Positions 33,772 to 42,096 of a DNA stretch of 60,948 nt are shown one piece after another (the stretch's first letter is position 1; each line of letters opens with the position of its first letter). A program made the position numbers and the translations under genes. Origin of the DNA: Candidatus Binatia bacterium (GTDB lineage: Bacteria; Desulfobacterota; Binatia; UBA9968); contig DASXUF010000024.1 of assembly GCA_036504975.1 (NCBI GenBank), forward strand, positions 1 through 60,948, given 5' to 3'. The notes under the pieces are model-generated. The model had not been told where the DNA came from. It ran no database searches and was given only the letters and a program-made list of their open reading frames with translations.

Positions 33772-35205
33772 TCAGATCTTCCACTTCGCCTCCACCTTGT
33801 CTTTGAATTCCTTCTCGAAGGCGTTCACCGCCGGGAACTCGTCCATCCAGCGGTAAGGGCGGCAGGCGTCGATGAGGACGCGGTCCGACACGTAGCCTCT
33901 GGGCGAGCGCTCCTCCGGCGGCATCGCCGGCTCGCAGACCGAGGCCCAGACGCTTTTCACCACGTCGATGCCGTCGCGCACGTAGCAGCGCGTCGCGATC
34001 GCCCAGATCACGTCGTGCGGATTGGTGATGTCGATGTCGTCGTCCACGACGACGACGAACTTTCCGCCGTAGGCGCCGGCGCGCGCTCCGGCGGCGACGA
34101 GCAGCGCCTGCTTCGAATGGCCGGCATAGCGCTGCTTGATCGCAATCACGGTGAACGGTCCCGGCTGCCCGCCGTAAACGAAGCCCCAGACGCCTTTCAC
34201 TTCCGGAATGCCGGCCTTCTCCAACTGCTCCCACAAGGTCGCCGCGCCGAGAGAGATCGGCAGATAACTCGCCGGCGGCTTGAGCGGCGGCGCTCCCAGA
34301 ATAATCGGATCGTTGCGGTAATAGACGCGTTTCACGATCATCACGGGCGTTTCGCCGACGTTCGCTTCGGTGAAGTAGCCCGGCCATTCGCCGAACGGGC
34401 CTTCGCGCGGCATCTCCTCGTCCTTCATCGGCGGCATCTCGCCTTCGAGAACGACTTCGGCGTTGGCCGGAATCGGCAAGCCGGTGACGGCGCCTCTTAC
34501 GACCGGCACCGGCGCGCCTTGCAGAAATCCGGCGAACTCATACTCGTTCACGTCGGGCGGCAGTGGCATCTGCGCGGCGAGGAAAACGCTCGGCCCCTGG
34601 CCCAGCGTGATCGCGACCGGCAGCGGCTTGCCGGCGGCGCGGCTGCGCTCGAAGGCGAGGCGGCCGTGTTTTCCCATGTTCATTTTGACCGAGACCGTGT
34701 TCTTGTTCTGGACCATGACCCGGTACGTGCCGACGTTGATCTTTCCGGTCTCGGGATCTTTCGTGATCACGCCGCATCCAGTGCCGAGATAAGGCCCGCC
34801 GTCGAGCTCATGCCAGCTCGGAGTGGGAAATTTGTAGAGATCGACCTCGTCCTCGTTCATCTGATTTTCACAAACCGGCCCGCCTTCCATTTGTTGCACA
34901 GGCACCGGCTTGAACGCCGCGAGTTTTTTCCGCCAGGCGTATAAAAATTCGACGCCGGCGAGGTCGACGGCGAGTCCCATCGCCGGCGCGGTACGCCGGC
35001 AAGTCCTGAAGACGTTGGAGATGATGCGAAAACCGGGCGGATAATCTTTGAAGCCGCCGAACAAGAGCGCCGGGCCTTCTTTTTCCGCCGCCCGCTCGGT
35101 CAGCGCGCCGACCTCGAGGCGGAGATCGACTCCTTCGAGAGTTTTTATCTCGCCCATCTCTTCGAGGCAGCGAAGGAATCCTCTCATGTCCGTGACGTCG
35201 CGCAT
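33772..35205 (-). CDS. UbiD-family prenylated-FMN (de)carboxylase
   Basis: The 477-residue protein has the UbiD fold landmarks MRGFLRCLEEMGEIKTLEGV, LLFGGFKDYPPGFRIISNVF, NVGTYRVMVQNKNTVSVKMN, GKPLPVAITLGQGPSVFLAA, EGPFGEWPGYFTE (with the catalytic Glu) and a C-terminal DDDIDITNPHDVIWAIATRC. These enzymes need prenyl-FMN from UbiX and act reversibly on aromatic or alpha,beta-unsaturated acids. No ubiX or ubiquinone gene is adjacent, so a catabolic role is as likely as ubiquinone synthesis. A strong GAGGAGG precedes the ATG. Confidence 0.93.
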   Translation of the reverse strand: MRDVTDMRGFLRCLEEMGEIKTLEGVDLRLEVGALTERAAEKEGPALLFGGFKDYPPGFRIISNVFRTCRRTAPAMGLAVDLAGVEFLYAWRKKLAAFKPVPVQQMEGGPVCENQMNEDEVDLYKFPTPSWHELDGGPYLGTGCGVITKDPETGKINVGTYRVMVQNKNTVSVKMNMGKHGRLAFERSRAAGKPLPVAITLGQGPSVFLAAQMPLPPDVNEYEFAGFLQGAPVPVVRGAVTGLPIPANAEVVLEGEMPPMKDEEMPREGPFGEWPGYFTEANVGETPVMIVKRVYYRNDPIILGAPPLKPPASYLPISLGAATLWEQLEKAGIPEVKGVWGFVYGGQPGPFTVIAIKQRYAGHSKQALLVAAGARAGAYGGKFVVVVDDDIDITNPHDVIWAIATRCYVRDGIDVVKSVWASVCEPAMPPEERSPRGYVSDRVLIDACRPYRWMDEFPAVNAFEKEFKDKVEAKWKI

Positions 35206-35294
35206 GGGCTCCTCCTCGGAAAAATCATCCTATTTCCCCCTTTCCACAGTGTCAACATCGCCGCCCTTGCAGTTTCGGTGTTGTTCCTTTATGC

Positions 35295-36626
35295 GTGAAA
35301 TCTAAAATGCGCATTCTGGTTTTCTCTTTCTTCTTGCTCCTGTGCTCGCTCGTCCCGGTCCAGGCCCAGAACTTCCAAGTTCGAGAGGCGGTTCTCGACA
35401 ACGGTCTCAAAGTTCTTCTGCTGGAGGACCACAAGAGCGCCGCGGTGACGTTTCAGGTGTGGTACCGCGTGGGATCGCGAAACGAGATCGACGGCAAGAG
35501 CGGTCTCGCTCACTTTCTCGAGCACATGATGTTCAAGGGAACTCCCAAGGTCGGACCGGAGCATTACTCGCGCATCATCGCGGAAAACGGCGGCAATTCC
35601 AACGCCTTCACGACGCCGGACCACACGGTCTATTTCGCGACGATGAGCCGCGAGAAGATCGGCGTCGAGATCGAGCTCGAAGCCGATCGCATGACCAACG
35701 CGCTCCTGAACGGGACCTATTTCGAGCCCGAGAAGATGGTGGTCATGGAAGAAAGGCGGCTCCGCACCGAAGACAACCCAGCGGCGGCGCTCGGCGAGGT
35801 GATGGCCGCGGTCGCTTACACCGTCTACCCATATCGCCGCCCCGTGATAGGCTGGATGTCGGATATTCTGAATCTCTCGCGCGACGATCTGCGCCAGTTT
35901 TATAAAACCTACTACGCTCCCAACAACGCCTTCATCGTCGTCGTGGGGGATTTCGAGAGCGAGAAAATTCTGGCCAAGATCAAGCAGGAGTTCGGCAAGA
36001 TCGCGCGCGGCGCCGAGCCGCCGAAGGTCACGCTCGAAGAGCCGGCGCAAAAAGGTGAAAGAAGAACCGCGTTCAAGAAAGAGGCCGAGCTGCCGGTGGT
36101 CGCCGCCTACTACCACGCGCCGAACGTGCAGAGCGCCGACGGCTTCGCCCTGGATCTCCTTTCGGTGATACTCGCCGCCGGCCGCAGCTCGCGCCTGTAC
36201 CAGGAACTCGTCTATCACAAGCAGATCGCAGCCGGCGTCGAGGCCGATTACGACGGCCTTTCCATCGGACCGTCGCTCTTCTCTCTCAGCGCGCAGGTGA
36301 TGCCGGAAAAAAGTCCGGCCGAAGTGGAGCGCGCGATCGACGAGTTGGTCGCCAAGGTCCGATCCGAGCCGGTCGGCGAGAGAGAGCTGCAAAAGGCGAA
36401 AAACCAGGTGGAGGCGGCGTTTGTTTTCGGCCAGGACTCGATCTTCGGCCAGGCGCTGAGAATCGGCCAATTCGAGTCCGTCGCCAAGTGGCAAATGATC
36501 AACGATTATCTGCCGGGGATACGGGTGGTGACGGCGGCGGACGTTCTTCGAGCCGCGAAAAAATATCTCGACCCCGACCGGCGCACGGTCGGGACGTTGA
36601 TTCCCACGAAAGAGCAGGCCCAGTGA
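35295..36626 (+). CDS. M16 zinc metallopeptidase, catalytic subunit type
   Basis: The 443-residue protein has a signal peptide (MRILVFSFFLLLCSLVPVQA-Q) and the inverted zinc motif HxxEH in GLAHFLEHMMFKGT. The third ligand Glu lies downstream in MEERRLRTEDNPAAALGE. The two M16 half domains continue to the end. It is predicted to be exported and to cleave peptides in the periplasm or at the membrane. The start is GTG 35295 or ATG 35307. It overlaps the next M16 gene by 4 bp, the usual active/inactive pair arrangement. Confidence 0.93.
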   Translation: MKSKMRILVFSFFLLLCSLVPVQAQNFQVREAVLDNGLKVLLLEDHKSAAVTFQVWYRVGSRNEIDGKSGLAHFLEHMMFKGTPKVGPEHYSRIIAENGGNSNAFTTPDHTVYFATMSREKIGVEIELEADRMTNALLNGTYFEPEKMVVMEERRLRTEDNPAAALGEVMAAVAYTVYPYRRPVIGWMSDILNLSRDDLRQFYKTYYAPNNAFIVVVGDFESEKILAKIKQEFGKIARGAEPPKVTLEEPAQKGERRTAFKKEAELPVVAAYYHAPNVQSADGFALDLLSVILAAGRSSRLYQELVYHKQIAAGVEADYDGLSIGPSLFSLSAQVMPEKSPAEVERAIDELVAKVRSEPVGERELQKAKNQVEAAFVFGQDSIFGQALRIGQFESVAKWQMINDYLPGIRVVTAADVLRAAKKYLDPDRRTVGTLIPTKEQAQ

Positions 36627-37972
36627 AAAAACTCATCGTCGTTTGCGTCGCGCTGGTCGCGGCCGTCTTTCTGCCGCCGACCTCCGAAGCGCGTCTTTCG
36701 CCGCGCAAAGCGGTTCTGCAAAACGGCCTCACGGTCGTCACTTCGGAGCAAAAAGCCCTGCCGATGGTTACGCTCAGTTTATTGATCGAGGCCGGCTCGC
36801 GCTTCGAGCCCGAGGGGCGCGAAGGTCTCGCCAACGTCGCCGCGCGGCTTTTGACTTACGGCACGAAGAACCGCACGGCGCTTGAGATCAGCGAGACGCT
36901 GGATTTTCTCGGCGCGACGCTCTCGACCGGGTGCGGCGAGGAGACCGCCAGCGTAAGCATGACCCTCTTGAAAAAGGATCTGGCCGCCGGGCTCCAGTTG
37001 CTGGCCGAGATCCTGAGCGCCTCGACTTTTCCCCAGGAGGAGATTGACCGGCAGAAACAATCCGTCATCGCTTCGATCCGGGCCAGAGAAGAAGATCCCG
37101 GCCATGTCGCGCAATTGAAATTCATCGCGGCTCTCTTTCCCAAGAGTCCTTACGGCCGTCCGGTGGAGGGAACCGCGGATTCCGTCAAGCGCGTGGACCG
37201 TCCCGGTCTGCTGGAATTTTACCAGAAATATTATCGCCCGAACCACGCGATCCTCACCGTGGTCGGCGATGTTTCGCACCAGGAGGCGATCGATAGACTC
37301 GGCAAGGCCTTCCGTCCGTGGGAAAAGGGAGCAGCCTCGGTCGGACCGGCGCCGCGGCCGGCCGCCGGCGCGCCGACCGTTATCAAAATCAACAAGGATC
37401 TCACTCAAGCCAACATCATCCTTGGACATGAGGGCGTGCCGCGGGCTCATCCCGACTATTACGCGATTCAGGTCATGAACTATATCCTCGGCGGCGGCGG
37501 CTTTTCTTCCCGCTTGATGGAGTCGATCCGCAACCAGCGCGGGTTGGCTTATTCGGTCTACAGCGCCTTCGAGCCGGAGAAGTACGCCGGCAGCTTCCAG
37601 GTCTCCATGCAGACCAAGAACGAGAGCGCAAGCGAGGCGATTCGCGTGGCGGCCGAGGAGATCCGCAAGATGCGAGAGCAAGGCGCCACCGAGGAGGAGC
37701 TCAAGGCGGCCAAGGATTATCTCATCGGGAGCTTTCCCCTCAGGCTCGACACCAACCGCAAAGTGGCGGCATTTCTTTCTCAGGTCGAATTTTTCGGCCT
37801 GGGGCTGGATTATCCGGAGCGTTATCCGGTCATAATCCGGGCGGTTACCCGGCAAGACGTGCTCCGCGTGGCCCAGCGCTATCTGCAGCCGGAAAAGCTC
37901 ATCGTTGTCGTCGTCGCGGACCAGGCCAAAGCCGGGCTCAAAACTCCGCTTGACACGGGTAAGGGCCTGTAG
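36623..37972 (+). CDS. M16 peptidase-like protein, non-catalytic partner
   Basis: The 449-residue protein from GTG 36623 (overlapping the previous stop as GTGA) has a signal peptide (VKKLIVVCVALVAAVFLPPT) and the M16 fold (VLQNGLTVVTSEQKALPMVT). Where the zinc motif should be it reads EGLANVAARLLTYGTKNRT, so HxxEH is missing. The C-terminal half keeps NQRGLAYSVYSAF, the substrate-binding R/Y-type region of M16B. It should act as the inactive chain of a heterodimer with the preceding gene product. Confidence 0.92.
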   Translation: MKKLIVVCVALVAAVFLPPTSEARLSPRKAVLQNGLTVVTSEQKALPMVTLSLLIEAGSRFEPEGREGLANVAARLLTYGTKNRTALEISETLDFLGATLSTGCGEETASVSMTLLKKDLAAGLQLLAEILSASTFPQEEIDRQKQSVIASIRAREEDPGHVAQLKFIAALFPKSPYGRPVEGTADSVKRVDRPGLLEFYQKYYRPNHAILTVVGDVSHQEAIDRLGKAFRPWEKGAASVGPAPRPAAGAPTVIKINKDLTQANIILGHEGVPRAHPDYYAIQVMNYILGGGGFSSRLMESIRNQRGLAYSVYSAFEPEKYAGSFQVSMQTKNESASEAIRVAAEEIRKMREQGATEEELKAAKDYLIGSFPLRLDTNRKVAAFLSQVEFFGLGLDYPERYPVIIRAVTRQDVLRVAQRYLQPEKLIVVVVADQAKAGLKTPLDTGKGL

Positions 37973-38028
37973 TAGAAACCCTACTAGACCTTCTCATACA
38001 GGTATAGGAAAGGTAGCTCCAGTCGGCG

Positions 38029-38412
38029 ATGAAAAAGGTTCTGGTCGTAGAAGACCATCCGGATATGCGCGAACTCCTGATCTGGCAGATGGAGCTGATG
38101 GGGTTTTCCGCCATTCCCGCCAAGCACGGTAAGGAGGGAGTAGAGAAAGCCGTTCAGGAGAAGCCTGAGCTGATCCTGATGGATATCATGATGCCCGGGA
38201 TGGACGGCCGCGAGGCGACGCGGCTGCTGCGCTCTCATCCCGAGACTCAAGGTATCCCGATTCTGGCCGCGACCGCGCTCTTCAGGGACGCCGATCTCAA
38301 GACCTGCATCGACGCAGGCTGTAACGACTACATCGTCAAGCCGTTCACCTTCCAGGAGCTGCAGGGCAAGGTCCAGGAATTCATCTCCGGTTCCAACCCG
38401 TCCGTTCATTAG
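38029..38412 (+). CDS. Single-domain CheY-like response regulator
   Basis: The 127-residue receiver has VLVVEDHPDMREL (acidic pair), phospho-acceptor Asp52 in LILMDIMMPGMDG, ATAL as the Thr switch region and DYIVKPF with the conserved Lys. There is no output domain, so it must act by protein contact or phosphorelay, as DivK-type regulators do. No cognate kinase is adjacent; the orphan GAF kinase at 45359-48427 lacks a receiver and is a possible partner (inference). Confidence 0.92.
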   Translation: MKKVLVVEDHPDMRELLIWQMELMGFSAIPAKHGKEGVEKAVQEKPELILMDIMMPGMDGREATRLLRSHPETQGIPILAATALFRDADLKTCIDAGCNDYIVKPFTFQELQGKVQEFISGSNPSVH

Positions 38413-38464
38413 TCGCAGCGACTCCTTCCCATTTTTTCCGTTTCCCGATACCGTTGATCCCGAG

Positions 38465-39799
38465 GTGCATCCCGTGACGCGACGGGAAAAAGCCATCAGT
38501 ATCGTCAAGCGTCTGAGAGAAGAAGGTTACGAGGCCTATCTGGCGGGCGGCTCGGTGCGCGACGCTCTGCTGGGTAAGTCGCCGCAGGATTACGACATCG
38601 CGACGAGCGCAAAGCCGGAGACGGTCCAAAAAATCTTCCCGAAAACGATCGAAGTGGGAGCGCAGTTCGGAGTGATCTTGGTCCTCCAGGGCAGCGACTC
38701 CTTCGAGGTTGCGACGTTTCGTTACGACGGACCTTATCTCGACGGCCGGCGCCCGAGTGAAGTTCGCTTCGCTGGGATGAGAGAGGACATACTTAGGCGG
38801 GATTTCACGATCAACGGGATGATGTACGATCCGCTTAAAGACCGGGTGATCGATCTGGTCGGCGGCCAAGAGGATCTCAGCCGCCGCCTCATCCGCGCCA
38901 TCGGCGATCCCCGCGCGCGCTTCCGGGAAGACCGCCTGCGCATGGTCCGCGCCGTCCGCTTCGCGGCGAGCCTTGGTTTTACGATCGAAGCGAATACCTT
39001 CAGCGCCATTCAGGACGAGGCGGCGGCGATCACCCAGGTGTCGTGGGAGAGGATCGGCGAAGAAGTCACCCGCATCCTGATCGAAGGCGGCGCGCGGAGA
39101 GGCTTCGAGATGCTGGACGAGTGCGGGCTTCTGACCGCAATTCTGCCGGAAGTCGCGCAGATGAAAGGCGTGGAGCAGACTCCGGACTACCATCCGGAAG
39201 GGGACGTATTCGCGCACACGCTGCTCATCCTGGAGCAAATTTCAAATCTCAAATCTCAAATTTCAGAGACGCTGGCATACGGGGCGTTGCTCCACGACGT
39301 CGGCAAGCCGGTTTCCGCGCAGCGCGATGAGCGGCGCATCACTTTCTACGGCCACACGGAAAAAGGCGCCGAGATGGCGGTCGCGATCATGAAGCGTCTC
39401 AAGCGCAGCCGGGCCGTTTGGGAGCGGGTCGCCTATCTGGTGAAGAATCATTTGCGCCACACTCAAGCGCCCAAGATGCGCGTCAGCACGCTCAAGCGCT
39501 TCCTCGGCGAAGAAGGGATCGAAGAGCTGCTCGAGCTCACGCGGCTCGATGCTCTGGCGTCGAACGGCGACCTGCAATATTATCACTTCTGCCGGAAGAA
39601 GCTGGAGGAGTTCAAGCACGAGGAGATTCATCCCGAGCCGCTGCTCGGAGGCAAGGACCTGATCGCGTTGGGCTTCTCGCCCGGGCCGCTGTTTCACGAG
39701 ATTTTGGCGCAGCTCCACGAGGCGCAGCTCGAGGGCGCGATCGGCACCAAAGAGCAGGCGCTGGAATGGGTGAAAAAGAATTACGGAGATCGAACCTGA
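38465..39799 (+). CDS. CCA-adding enzyme / poly(A) polymerase family tRNA nucleotidyltransferase
   Basis: The 444-residue class II nucleotidyltransferase has EAYLAGGSVRDALLGKSPQD and YDIATSA (catalytic DxD-type acidic pair), RRDFTINGMMYDP, DRLRMVRAVRFAASLGF and SWERIGEEVTRIL. A C-terminal HD region follows with ALLHDVGKP and GHTEKGAEMA. The HD domain favours a CCA tRNA nucleotidyltransferase, although CCA-adding and A-adding types are hard to separate by eye. The start is probably GTG 38465. An insertion, EQISNLKSQISETL, interrupts the segment just before the HD motif. Confidence 0.9.
   Translation: MHPVTRREKAISIVKRLREEGYEAYLAGGSVRDALLGKSPQDYDIATSAKPETVQKIFPKTIEVGAQFGVILVLQGSDSFEVATFRYDGPYLDGRRPSEVRFAGMREDILRRDFTINGMMYDPLKDRVIDLVGGQEDLSRRLIRAIGDPRARFREDRLRMVRAVRFAASLGFTIEANTFSAIQDEAAAITQVSWERIGEEVTRILIEGGARRGFEMLDECGLLTAILPEVAQMKGVEQTPDYHPEGDVFAHTLLILEQISNLKSQISETLAYGALLHDVGKPVSAQRDERRITFYGHTEKGAEMAVAIMKRLKRSRAVWERVAYLVKNHLRHTQAPKMRVSTLKRFLGEEGIEELLELTRLDALASNGDLQYYHFCRKKLEEFKHEEIHPEPLLGGKDLIALGFSPGPLFHEILAQLHEAQLEGAIGTKEQALEWVKKNYGDRT
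39236..39266. repeat. AAATCTC short repeat inside the nucleotidyltransferase gene
   Basis: Bases 39236-39266 are a run of caaatttcaaatctc units, strikingly AT-rich inside a GC-rich gene. They stay in frame and encode QISNLKSQIS just upstream of the HD motif LLHDVGK. This is the AATTTCAAATCTC type of dispersed repeat that is normally intergenic. Confidence 0.7.
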
Positions 39800-39801
39800 T
39801 T

Positions 39802-42084
39802 ATGAAAAAGAACGGACTGAAAGTCGTCGGAAAATCTTTCCCCCGTGTCGACGGGAGAGACAAGGCTTCCGGGAAGGCGCTCTACACGGTCGATATCGAG
39901 CTGCCGAACATGGCGGTGGGGAAGATCCTGCGGAGTCCCTACCCTCACGCCAGGTTGGTCAAGATAGACGCAAGCAGAGCCGAGCAGCTTCCCGGCGTGA
40001 TCGCCGTGATCACGCGCGACGATCTCGGCGCGCTCGATTTCTACTACGGCGCGGCGTACAAAGACCAGCCGATCGTCGCCGTGGACAAGGTGAGGTTTGT
40101 GGGCGATCCGGTGGCAGGCGTGGCGGCGGTGGACGCGGCGACGGCCGAGGAGGCGCTTGGGTTGATCGAGGTTGAGTATGACGAGCTTCCCGCGGTCAAC
40201 GATCTCGAAGCGGCGCTGAGGCCCGGCGCTCCGCTGGTTCACGAGAGCGTTTCCGCCGGCGGCGAGCTGCACGGCCACCACTATCAGGCGCCGGAAAAAT
40301 TCAAAGGCACCAATCTCTGCTACCAGTTCAGCTACGCGAGGGGGGACGTCGCCGAAGGATTTAAAAAATCGGCGTTCATTTTCGAGGACACCTTCACGTT
40401 TCCGCGCGTGCAGCACTACTCGATGGAGCCGCACGCGATCATCGCGAGCGTCGAGAGCGACCGGATCACGCTCTGGGCGTCGAGCCAGGACCCGTTCACC
40501 TTGCGCGAGCATCTCGCTGAAATCTTCCGCCTACCGCTCGCCCGCGTGCGCGTCATCGTGCCTTACGTCGGCGGCGGCTACGGCGGCAAGCTGTCGGTCA
40601 AGACCGAGCCGCTCGCGGCGGCGCTGTCGTGGAAGGCGCGCCGGCCGGTCAAGATCGTTCTCTCCGTCGAAGAGAGCTTCAAGACGGTCACGCGCCATCC
40701 CGCGCGCTTTCGCATCAAAACCGGCGTCAGCCGCGACGGCCTCTTGGTCGCGCGCGAATGCGAGATTCACATGGAGACCGGCGCCTACGCGGACGCCGGG
40801 CCGCGCGTCACGCAAAAGGCCGGCTACCGCGCGCTCGGCCCGTACCGCATTCCCCACGTCAAGTCCGACGCCTACACCGTCTACACCAACACCGCGTCGG
40901 CCGGCGCGTTCCGCGGCTTCGGCACCTTGCAGGTCACCTGGGCCTACGAGTCGCAGATGGATATCATCGCGGAAAAAATGGGTATCGACGCGCTCGATTT
41001 CCGCCTCAAAAACCTGCTCAAGAAGGGCGATCTCTACACGCCGGGAGATACGCCGGTGGATTGCGATCTCAAGGAAGGACTGCTGCGCGCCGCGCGCGCG
41101 ATCGGCTGGAAGAAAAACAGCGAGAACATCGGCAAAGGGCTAAGCTGCTGCATGAAAGACGGAGGCGGAACCTACAAGTTCGCTGCCGCGGTCGCCAAGA
41201 TGATCTCCGACGGCAGTGTCGTCTTGTTGACCGGAACGGTCGAGCTGGGACAGGGAGCGCGGACGGCGCTGAGCCAGGTCGTGGCGGAAGAGCTCGGTCT
41301 GCCTCTGCATCGCATCGTCGTCGCGCAGCTCGACACGGAGACGACGCCCTACGATCCGGGAACCAACGCCAGCAGCTCGATGGTCGTCATGGGCCTCTGT
41401 GTGCAGCGCGCCGCTCAGGATTTAAAAAAACAGCTCTTGTCGTCGGCCGCGAAAACGCTGGGAGAAAAAAGCGCCAACTTATTTCTCAAAGACGGCCACG
41501 TGCACAACCGCAAAGGCAAGAAGATTCCCTACAGCGCGGTCATCGCCAAATACTTCGGCGCGAACGCCGGCGAGATCATCGGCAAGGGCGCGTATCAGGA
41601 TCAAAAGAACGCCAAGGCGGCGCTCGGAGCCCCAACCACCTTTTGGGAGACCGGCTGGGGCGGCGCGGAAGTCGAAGTCGACCGCGACACCGGAAAGATC
41701 AAGCTTTTGAAATACGTCTCCATCGCCGATGTCGGACGCGCGATCCATCCGGTCCAGTGCGAGGGCCAGGACGAAGGCGCGGTGATGTTCGCCGTCGGCC
41801 ACACGCTCTCCGAGGAAATGATCTACCGGGACGGCCAGCTTCTCAATCCCAATCTCATCGACTACCGCGTGCCGAATTTTGCCGACCTGCCGGAAGATTT
41901 TGAAACCGTCCTGTTGGAAAATGAAAACGGTCCGGGGCCCTTCGGGTCGAAGGGCATGGGCGAAGGCGGGCTCCTTCCCGTCGCGCCGGCCGTCGGCAAC
42001 GCGGTTTACAATGCCGTCGGCGTCAGACTCTACGACTTGCCGCTCACGCCGGAAAGAGTCTGGCGGGCGATGAAGGCTAAATAA
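39802..42084 (+). CDS. Xanthine dehydrogenase/CoxL-family molybdopterin-binding subunit
   Basis: The 760-residue protein is a large subunit of the molybdenum hydroxylase family: VVGKSFPRVDGRDKASGKAL, EPHAIIASVE, the molybdopterin-binding PYVGGGYGGKL, TASAGAFRGFGTLQVTWAYE, VELGQGARTALSQVVAEELG, and a final GPFGSKGMGEGGLLPVAPAV that holds the active-site Glu. The CO-dehydrogenase-specific AYxCSFR loop was not seen; AFRGFG is the xanthine/aldehyde-oxidase form. No FAD (CoxM) or 2Fe-2S (CoxS) subunit gene is adjacent, so it is an orphan or its partners are elsewhere. The ATG at 39802 is chosen over a longer frame. Confidence 0.92.
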   Translation: MKKNGLKVVGKSFPRVDGRDKASGKALYTVDIELPNMAVGKILRSPYPHARLVKIDASRAEQLPGVIAVITRDDLGALDFYYGAAYKDQPIVAVDKVRFVGDPVAGVAAVDAATAEEALGLIEVEYDELPAVNDLEAALRPGAPLVHESVSAGGELHGHHYQAPEKFKGTNLCYQFSYARGDVAEGFKKSAFIFEDTFTFPRVQHYSMEPHAIIASVESDRITLWASSQDPFTLREHLAEIFRLPLARVRVIVPYVGGGYGGKLSVKTEPLAAALSWKARRPVKIVLSVEESFKTVTRHPARFRIKTGVSRDGLLVARECEIHMETGAYADAGPRVTQKAGYRALGPYRIPHVKSDAYTVYTNTASAGAFRGFGTLQVTWAYESQMDIIAEKMGIDALDFRLKNLLKKGDLYTPGDTPVDCDLKEGLLRAARAIGWKKNSENIGKGLSCCMKDGGGTYKFAAAVAKMISDGSVVLLTGTVELGQGARTALSQVVAEELGLPLHRIVVAQLDTETTPYDPGTNASSSMVVMGLCVQRAAQDLKKQLLSSAAKTLGEKSANLFLKDGHVHNRKGKKIPYSAVIAKYFGANAGEIIGKGAYQDQKNAKAALGAPTTFWETGWGGAEVEVDRDTGKIKLLKYVSIADVGRAIHPVQCEGQDEGAVMFAVGHTLSEEMIYRDGQLLNPNLIDYRVPNFADLPEDFETVLLENENGPGPFGSKGMGEGGLLPVAPAVGNAVYNAVGVRLYDLPLTPERVWRAMKAK

Positions 42085-42096
42085 GCCGTTGCGCTA

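Noticed and set aside
39418-39801. N-terminal extension of the molybdopterin subunit frame
   Set aside because: It overlaps the nucleotidyltransferase gene in another frame and has Arg/Ala-rich shadow composition; the recognisable domain starts at ATG 39802.
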